A stretch of DNA of 20,201 bases, from positions 1-20,201 of IMG/VR virus record IMGVR_UViG_3300033388_001681. One strand, 5' to 3'. Under the pieces are notes generated by a model that saw only the letters and a program-made list of their open reading frames with translations, did not search any database and was not told where the DNA came from. This stretch comes from a virus. The stretch's first letter is position 1. Every line of letters begins with the position of its first letter. This document shows positions 15,054 to 20,201 of the stretch, one piece after another. The position numbers and the translations under genes were made by a program.

Positions 15054-17021
15054 CTATCTTCCTGCTTTTTCGAGTTCAAACTGTTGTTGTTGTTGCTGCT
15101 GTTGAGCTATCAATTGCTGTGTTTGGTCATACTCTTCTCTTGTATTCAGGAGTCTTTCTACATTTTTAGGATCACTCTTCCTTAAATATCGTTCCCAAGC
15201 CGCATACTTATCCATAGCACCCGACTGGTCAGTCAAGGCTAACTGTAATTCACTAAATGATTTCTGTACTTCTAACGTACGTGCTAGTAACGTAAAATCA
15301 CCAGTAGGAACTATATTGAATCTACCTCTAAGGTCCATCTTACTTACTTGTAGTGGTTTCTTACCAGTAACCCTAACTTCAGCCACATTAGGTCCGTACT
15401 GTGTCCATAGAGCGAATATCTGTGAATATAACTTATATAAACTGTCTTTAAACAACCTAGCGTCAAAAGAGAATATCTGTTTACCTAGGGATACAACTTC
15501 AGACACCTCAAACGCTGTCTTACGCTCACCACCAGATAAACTACCCGCATCTATATCGGGTTGACCAATATACGTCTCAGATAACTTCCTAATCTTCTCC
15601 ATCTCAGTATCAAACGATATATCCATGTTAGATATAGGTAATTCCTGTAAATCGTCCATACGGTGTACTGGAATACCCTGTCCAGGTATAAACTTAATGT
15701 TCTTAGGGTTAATTGCACCTATACGATACTTAAACTGTAATGTGTTAGCTAACGTCATACGATCCAACTTAGCGTTCTCCTGTACAGTTAACTCAGTCTG
15801 GTAGTTATCAAGCATTTCAGGTAATCCACGCTGTGAATAGAACCTATCGTCATTCAACTCAAAGTCTAATACAACAAATGGCCACTTATAGTGGTTATAC
15901 GGAAACTCTATTTCCCTAAGTATCGCCTTAGACGCAGGATGATATGTAATAACTACTTTTTCATCAACACCGTCACCATCAATATCTTTCCAAGTATATA
16001 CTTCCCATACTTCATATAATTCACTATCCTTACTAAACTCACTAACACCCTCACGGTTCTTCTTCTGTTCAAGTAAAGCACTTATACTAAGTATCTTATC
16101 CCCAACATCACCCCTAGCAGTAGTCTTACGAAACTCTAACGCCTTATCTACAGCCTTAGGTTTAAACTTACCGTTACGCTTAGCTATCTTCAAATCGTTC
16201 TCTGTAAGGTACATACGGTGCGTTATACGGGTAGCAGTCTCTATATCAGTAGTAAATGAAGGTACTATAAGGTCTTTATCATCAACCGCTATAACACGCG
16301 GACCATCATATATGACAGTCTTAGCTCTATACTTAATTATAGTCTTACCTTCCCTAAACTCAGATACCATTCTATTCGCCCAAACAACGTCCTCATCAAT
16401 ATCAACACGTAAATCAGTAAATTGGTATATAACCTCAAGTAACTGTTCATCAGTAATTAATGGGTCCGATATAGCCTGTATTATCTCGCCAGGTAAGTTC
16501 TCTACATCTAAAAATGTAGTTGTATGTATATCCTGATAATCCCACACTACCTTTAGGAATCCTTTACCCTTTTCTAACATTCTATCAACACCTATACTCA
16601 ACGACTTAAAGTAGTTCATACCAGGTGCTTGATTCATATAGTATTTAAGTAACCAATCCATTAAGTTCTCAGCAGTAGTAGCGTTCTCTATAGCAGTAGC
16701 CCCTAACGCCTCAAACGTCACTACAGGATCACCCTCAAACGCTATATTGATATAGTTAGGTTTCATCTTCCTTATCTTCTCATCAGTAAGAAATATATGT
16801 ATATTAGATGCACCAGGCCAAGGGAACGTCTTACTTATAGGACGTACGCCATACCTTTTCTTATAGTATCTAATAAGTTTATCATCCCTAACAGACCTAT
16901 CACTTATATCCTTCTGTATCTTACTCTCAAGGTCCTTAATAAAATCATCAGACGTACTACCGCCAACTTGATTAGTAACTTCAAGTGCTTCTGGATTACG
17001 TTTTACTTCATTTTCTTTCAT
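15054..17021 (-). CDS. Portal protein (655 aa)
   Basis: The N-terminal block RYYKKRYGVRPISK followed by FPWPGASN (66-73) and IHIFLTDEKIRKMKP is a well-known signature of podovirus-type and related portal proteins. The portal dodecamer forms the DNA entry/exit vertex and docks the terminase. Length (655 aa) fits portals with a large clip/stem region. The C-terminus has a run of eight Gln (640-647) in a helical tail, as seen in portal barrel/crown segments. Its start overlaps the preceding micro-gene as ATGA. It follows the large terminase by two micro-genes, the usual order. Confidence 0.9.
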   Translation of the reverse strand: MKENEVKRNPEALEVTNQVGGSTSDDFIKDLESKIQKDISDRSVRDDKLIRYYKKRYGVRPISKTFPWPGASNIHIFLTDEKIRKMKPNYINIAFEGDPVVTFEALGATAIENATTAENLMDWLLKYYMNQAPGMNYFKSLSIGVDRMLEKGKGFLKVVWDYQDIHTTTFLDVENLPGEIIQAISDPLITDEQLLEVIYQFTDLRVDIDEDVVWANRMVSEFREGKTIIKYRAKTVIYDGPRVIAVDDKDLIVPSFTTDIETATRITHRMYLTENDLKIAKRNGKFKPKAVDKALEFRKTTARGDVGDKILSISALLEQKKNREGVSEFSKDSELYEVWEVYTWKDIDGDGVDEKVVITYHPASKAILREIEFPYNHYKWPFVVLDFELNDDRFYSQRGLPEMLDNYQTELTVQENAKLDRMTLANTLQFKYRIGAINPKNIKFIPGQGIPVHRMDDLQELPISNMDISFDTEMEKIRKLSETYIGQPDIDAGSLSGGERKTAFEVSEVVSLGKQIFSFDARLFKDSLYKLYSQIFALWTQYGPNVAEVRVTGKKPLQVSKMDLRGRFNIVPTGDFTLLARTLEVQKSFSELQLALTDQSGAMDKYAAWERYLRKSDPKNVERLLNTREEYDQTQQLIAQQQQQQQQFELEKAGR

Positions 17022-17185
17022 CTTGCTGGCCTTTCGTCATAAAATGTTTTTACTATTTTCTTCGCCATAAATGTTTCCTTATTCTTCTTATAGTCTAATC
17101 TGCAATTAGGGCATACTTGTTCCTGAAAAGTTCTATTTCCTTTTCCATCTATCAAGTATGGTCTTTCTAAATGTCTTACACTCAT
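17018..17185 (-). CDS. CPNC-knuckle micro-protein (55 aa)
   Basis: Complete frame from ATG 17185, preceded by GGAG with 4-base spacing, to TGA at 17020-17018, overlapping the portal ATG as ATGA. It has a single CxxC (C25-P-N-C28) in a sequence otherwise rich in Lys, Arg, Tyr and Phe. One CxxC is half a zinc site, so zinc binding would require dimerisation or a partner. It lies between terminase and portal. No family is recognised. Confidence 0.6.
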   Translation of the reverse strand: MSVRHLERPYLIDGKGNRTFQEQVCPNCRLDYKKNKETFMAKKIVKTFYDERPAR

Positions 17186-17207
17186 CTAACTCCACCTTTT
17201 TCATCTA

Positions 17208-17303
17208 TCATATTATCCTTTTTCGTTTTAATTTCTTTATTCTTCTAATATGAGCACCAATAGATAATCTTTTCTTAGGTCTTGCCTTAATACGTCTTCC
17301 CAT
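17208..17303 (-). CDS. Very basic micro-protein (31 aa, 15 Lys/Arg)
   Basis: ATG 17303 to TGA at 17210-17208, preceded by GGAG seven bases upstream. The composition is striking: 15 of 31 residues are Lys or Arg (RRIKARPKKR, then RRIKKLKRKR). It should bind nucleic acid or an acidic surface. A tiny 9-codon frame overlaps its stop and leads to the next start, but I do not call it. Location between terminase and portal suggests a packaging or internal-head role. The gene is supported by its ribosome binding site and by filling a gap, not by homology. Confidence 0.5.
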   Translation of the reverse strand: MGRRIKARPKKRLSIGAHIRRIKKLKRKRII

Positions 17304-17307
17304 TATC

Positions 17308-18798
17308 TCACTCCCCATAACTGGTTACTGTTGTAGCCCTATTCCAACTAGTTGGTACTTCACCCACAACTTCATCATTATAAAAGGGATTGTCTGATAT
17401 ACAGTATCTAACACAATCCATAAAATCCTTATATTTCTCTTCAGGCTTCTCCTGTAACGCTTTATCGCTATTACGGTAATCGCCATACGTATAATGTAGG
17501 AAACCATATATATGGTTCTTACAATTATCAACTATATACAACTTAGGCTTATTAACGCTATCAATGGGTTTCTTCCTATCATAACGTAAATAACTCTTCA
17601 CCTTATCGTGCCCTGACACAATACTAGCGTTATCATCAGTATAACTATTGTTAAAATGTATGCCATATCGATCAAACTCGTCTCTTATGGTATCCCCTGT
17701 CTGTACACTCTTCCTATTACCATATCTAGCATCTATAATAAAATAAGGATCGCCATATATCTCGTTCTTACCCTTAATTATATCAGCATAATCCTCAACT
17801 GTCTTTGAACAACTCTTCATTATATGGTAGCTCTCATTAGGCCACTCATCACATATATATACGTCACCAGTCTTATCCACACCATACCAACCCATAGCAA
17901 ACGGTTTCCTATCATGCGGGTCAGTAACCTGGTAATACGTTAAATCCTTCGGTAACTTACTATGCGGTATTACATGTACTTCCATATCAAACTGCGTATA
18001 TATACGGCCAGTTAGGTGGATCGGTTTACCACTAACACGCGCCTCACGCTCCTCTTCAGGATACTCAGCTATTATTCGTGCTATATCCTCATGTTTAAGT
18101 ACACCACGTATACCACATTTACTACAGTTATCCTCAATATCAGCCGTAACTAAATACCACGGCTCCTTCTTAATCTCAAATGGGTTATCCATCCTATCAA
18201 AAATCCAACCACCACTATATAGCGGAGTCATAGTAATAAGTATTAAACCACCACGTCTTAAACGTCCCATACACTCACCGAATATACGCTCAGGAGGCGG
18301 TTCATCAAACCACGTCCACTGTAACGTAGGACCAGCAAACTGTTCAGGTTCAGTATCATACGTCATTATATCAAAGAGACATGTACGACCCTCACCTATA
18401 TTACACTCAAACTTGGATAGAAACGTCTTGCCACCCTTAGTCGCAGTATAAGTACCTTTAGGGAACCATTCTTTTAATAGAGGTATAATGTTTGTTTCAA
18501 TGTTCCTAATGGTACTCACAATACGACCGTGTGACGGTCTATAAAAATCCCTGTATCGCGGTTTATCAAACCACTTGTTCTGCGGGCCATATATTAAATT
18601 ACCAATAATGTTTATAGCAGCAACCGACTTCCCAACACCGTTACCAGTAGAGAATACGTTAACAAAACCTAACAGTTTAGAGAAATCTTCCTGCTTACCG
18701 TTTGGTGTATAGAAAGCTAACGGATTAGCCTTTTTTCGTTTTTGGTACTCTATTACCAGTTTTTCTAATTGGTCTCTTGATTGGTTTATTTCCACCAT
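17308..18798 (-). CDS. terL: Terminase large subunit, ATPase-nuclease (496 aa)
   Basis: The packaging motor. The adenine-binding NPLAFYTPNGKQ segment is at residues 25-36. The Walker A region is STGNGVGKS (50-58), where Thr51 stands at the position usually Ala or Gly. Walker B is LQWTWFDEPP (D165, E166), and the coupling motif is ITMTP (188-192). The C-terminal RNase H-like nuclease shows acidic residues in VTDPHDRK (D293), IIDARYG (D356) and KDFMDCVRY (D458/D461). A CSKC pair (225-228) lies in the linker. The start at 18798 has AGAGG six bases upstream and overlaps the upstream gene by 74 bases; there is no later Met before the first motif, so the overlap is real. Confidence 0.92.
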   Translation of the reverse strand: MVEINQSRDQLEKLVIEYQKRKKANPLAFYTPNGKQEDFSKLLGFVNVFSTGNGVGKSVAAINIIGNLIYGPQNKWFDKPRYRDFYRPSHGRIVSTIRNIETNIIPLLKEWFPKGTYTATKGGKTFLSKFECNIGEGRTCLFDIMTYDTEPEQFAGPTLQWTWFDEPPPERIFGECMGRLRRGGLILITMTPLYSGGWIFDRMDNPFEIKKEPWYLVTADIEDNCSKCGIRGVLKHEDIARIIAEYPEEEREARVSGKPIHLTGRIYTQFDMEVHVIPHSKLPKDLTYYQVTDPHDRKPFAMGWYGVDKTGDVYICDEWPNESYHIMKSCSKTVEDYADIIKGKNEIYGDPYFIIDARYGNRKSVQTGDTIRDEFDRYGIHFNNSYTDDNASIVSGHDKVKSYLRYDRKKPIDSVNKPKLYIVDNCKNHIYGFLHYTYGDYRNSDKALQEKPEEKYKDFMDCVRYCISDNPFYNDEVVGEVPTSWNRATTVTSYGE

Positions 18799-19360
18799 AT
18801 ATATCCTCTAAGGTAATTCCTTTTTCTAATTCGCTTTGAACTTGTTTTTCTTCTTCAGGAGTTCTCATTTCTTTTGGTATTTCTTGAAATGGTATACTAA
18901 CTAACATGCCAGGAAGTGCGTTAACATTAGCACGGTCTTCATACCATTTTGCCCTAAGCTCTTCTTTAGTAGGTTGTTTAACCTTCTTACCCATACCTAG
19001 GGAGGCCGCTATACGCATCAACTTTAAATCTTCAGTCTCTTTCTTAAGCTCATCCACCCATCCCATAGAGGATCGCATATCAGCTTTCCAATCGTCTAAA
19101 TATTTATCAATAAACTCATCTGTAGCATTACTCACTATATACTCTAAATAACCGTCACGCTTAGGATTGCTCGCCTGCGGACGACCATTAGTATCGCCTG
19201 AAGGCTCACTAAAAGAACCACCTTCTTTACTAGGAGACGTCTCTATATAGAGTTCCTTCTCCCGTATACAAGTCTCACAATATCCACCAGTATGCAACTC
19301 ATGCCGCTGTCCACAACCTCTACACTTACCTATACTACTTCCTTGGGCTACATATCCCAT
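18725..19360 (-). CDS. Hypothetical protein with N-terminal CxxC/CxxC zinc-ribbon-like motif (211 aa)
   Basis: Residues 13-31 hold CRGCGQRHELHTGGYCETC, a CxxC-x11-CxxC arrangement that could bind one zinc. The middle is Lys/Glu-rich and helical (FIDKYLDDWKADMRSSMGWVD), and the last ~20 residues are strongly basic (KPIKRPIRKTGNRVPKTKKG), suggesting nucleic acid contact. The last 74 bases overlap the terminase large subunit. It lies between YopX and TerL, where phages often carry unassigned packaging accessories. No catalytic motif is seen, and I do not recognise the family. Confidence 0.6.
   Translation of the reverse strand: MGYVAQGSSIGKCRGCGQRHELHTGGYCETCIREKELYIETSPSKEGGSFSEPSGDTNGRPQASNPKRDGYLEYIVSNATDEFIDKYLDDWKADMRSSMGWVDELKKETEDLKLMRIAASLGMGKKVKQPTKEELRAKWYEDRANVNALPGMLVSIPFQEIPKEMRTPEEEKQVQSELEKGITLEDIYGGNKPIKRPIRKTGNRVPKTKKG
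18805..18809 (-). promoter_or_regulatory. Ribosome binding site of terL within the upstream gene
   Basis: AGAGG on the minus strand, six bases upstream of ATG 18798. It supports the 496-aa start of the large terminase, which produces a 74-base overlap with the 211-aa gene. Confidence 0.7.
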
Positions 19361-19362
19361 AA

Positions 19363-19728
19363 CTACGCCTTACTCTCTGAGATTAACTCAGGATTTTCAT
19401 ATATATTTCCTATAACTTTCAACTTCTTTCCACCTAAAACCATCCATCCACCATACTGTCGTATCTTCTTTATTCTAAAACTATACGTTTTGTCATCCCA
19501 AACAACAGGAAGATGTTCTCCTTTATATTCAACTATATCACCATCATATATACTATCTTTACCAGTATACTGCATGATTATACACTTACTTCTAACTAAA
19601 AGTCCTCTAGGGGTAGGAGTAGCAATACATTTATCATCCCAAACCTCTATAAGAGTTCTTCCAAGACTCGTAACTGGCAACATTACCTTTGCATACTCAA
19701 ACCATACTCTAAACTTTAGTTCCCTCAT
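19363..19728 (-). CDS. YopX-family protein (121 aa)
   Basis: The N-terminal MRELKFRVW, the central MQYTGKDSIYDGDIVEYKG and the C-terminal KVIGNIYENPEL are the characteristic blocks of the YopX family. This is a small beta-barrel phage protein family named after a Bacillus prophage gene and still without a known function. I place the start at ATG 19728, which has GGAG seven bases upstream, rather than the preceding TTG. The gene overlaps the end of the small terminase gene by 20 bases. YopX genes usually sit among early or replication genes, so a place between terminase subunits is a little unusual. Confidence 0.88.
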   Translation of the reverse strand: MRELKFRVWFEYAKVMLPVTSLGRTLIEVWDDKCIATPTPRGLLVRSKCIIMQYTGKDSIYDGDIVEYKGEHLPVVWDDKTYSFRIKKIRQYGGWMVLGGKKLKVIGNIYENPELISESKA

Positions 19729-20201
19729 CAACTATCTCCGCATCTTCTACCTTATCAGTAGAGGTTACATCTATATTACCTGCCATATCCTTTATCTTAT
19801 CGAGCAATTCACTATTACTCATATCCTTAAAATCACCTATGAAGTTAACCGTATTCTGCTGGTTCTTTATATACTGCTGACCATGAACATAATCGTTCTG
19901 ATACCGCTCAGGTGCCCTATTCTTTAGGTAAAACATAATACTGTTCTCCTTACCGTCCTTAGCGTTCTTTATTAAGGCCGCCTCTACATCAAGCACGTCA
20001 TCATTATCATCTATTATGCGCCTACGCTTAACTTCTTCTGCCGCTAAATCTCTAGCTATACGGAACGGGTTCTCCATATACGCCCAACTATACCATGTCC
20101 TACGTTGCACACCAGCATATGCACACGCCTTACTCACATTCCCGCCATTATTGACATAGTCTTTTAATGCCGCTAACTGTCGCGGTTTTAAATCGTATCG
20201 C
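19709..20201 (-). CDS. terS: Terminase small subunit-like DNA-binding protein, 5' partial
   Basis: 163 residues are visible and the frame continues past the right edge, so the apparent GTG at 20137 is not the true start. The first visible residues (RYDLKPRQLAALKDYVNNGG, then NVSKACAYAGVQRRTWYSW) form a helix-turn-helix of the 'GNVSKACxxAGVxRRTxYxW' type seen in terminase small subunits. A middle helical region includes an ENSIMFYLKNRAPERY motif, common in such proteins ('xxxFxLKNRxPxxY'). The C-terminus is acidic. It should recognise the packaging site and recruit the large subunit, encoded two genes downstream. A phage HTH regulator is a less likely alternative. Confidence 0.75.
   Translation of the reverse strand, partial: RYDLKPRQLAALKDYVNNGGNVSKACAYAGVQRRTWYSWAYMENPFRIARDLAAEEVKRRRIIDDNDDVLDVEAALIKNAKDGKENSIMFYLKNRAPERYQNDYVHGQQYIKNQQNTVNFIGDFKDMSNSELLDKIKDMAGNIDVTSTDKVEDAEIVDEGTKV

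Noticed and set aside
17182-17211. 9-codon frame (MIDEKGGVR) between two micro-genes
   Set aside because: Overlaps the stop of the previous gene and could help translational coupling, but there is no independent evidence for a product.
19292-19927. Plus-strand open frame of 211 codons
   Set aside because: It lies opposite the YopX, zinc-ribbon-like and small terminase genes. Its product has no recognisable motif and looks like translated antisense; the minus-strand genes have family signatures and ribosome binding sites.
1-20201. tRNA genes, CRISPR arrays, insertion sequences, integrase or attachment site
   Set aside because: I looked for cloverleaf arms, regularly spaced repeats, transposase or recombinase motifs and terminal inverted repeats on both strands and found none that I could support by eye.
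1-20201. Stop-codon reassignment as in some gut phages
   Set aside because: TAA (capsid), TAG (portal) and TGA (large terminase) all end genes at the expected place next to following ribosome binding sites, and no gene needs read-through.

Overview
This window is a piece of the late (morphogenesis) region of a tailed dsDNA bacteriophage, class Caudoviricetes. It is very densely coded. Every gene I can support lies on the minus strand, so it reads from right to left as one long transcription unit. Genes mostly abut or overlap by 1 to 74 bases, and no stretch over 300 bases lacks a gene. TAA, TAG and TGA all serve as ordinary stops, so there is no sign of stop-codon reassignment. Nearly every start has a strong AGGAG-type ribosome binding site, which suggests a host that relies on Shine-Dalgarno sites and argues against Bacteroidota. 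The sequence is AT-rich with heavy ATA use for isoleucine. I cannot name the host.

Layout in transcription order. (1) DNA packaging, 20201-17308: terminase small subunit (its 5' end lies outside the window), a YopX-family protein, a CxxC zinc-finger-like protein, then the terminase large subunit. (2) Two micro-genes, one very basic and one with a CPNC knuckle, then the portal, 17303-15054. (3) Head, 15044-12495: a small conserved-looking protein, two short Lys/Gly-rich micro-genes, a scaffold-like coiled-coil protein, and a DUF5309/SU10-like major capsid protein. (4) Unassigned head-completion genes, then two large beta-rich appendage proteins, 12483-7827, the second being a fibre-type protein. 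(5) Small proteins, including a coiled-coil plus one transmembrane helix protein that resembles XhlA/holin components, 7814-6511.

(6) The most unusual part is 6502-677, seven consecutive and translationally coupled carbohydrate-active genes: a 781-aa GT2-TPR-GT4 fusion, a GT2, a short GT-B/GT9-like protein, a LicD-type phosphotransferase, a TagD-like cytidylyltransferase, and two more GT2-type proteins. (7) The structural programme then resumes at 674 with a GTG-started protein resembling head-tail adaptors, which runs off the left edge.

Interpretation (inference): the seven genes look like a self-contained pathway that builds a short glycan and decorates it with a phospho-linked group from a CDP-activated donor. 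Seven soluble enzymes with no flippase, polyprenyl-phosphate primer or membrane Gtr proteins, placed directly after the fibre gene inside the structural operon, fit modification of the phage's own virion proteins better than remodelling of the host surface. The substrate and acceptor cannot be read from the sequence.
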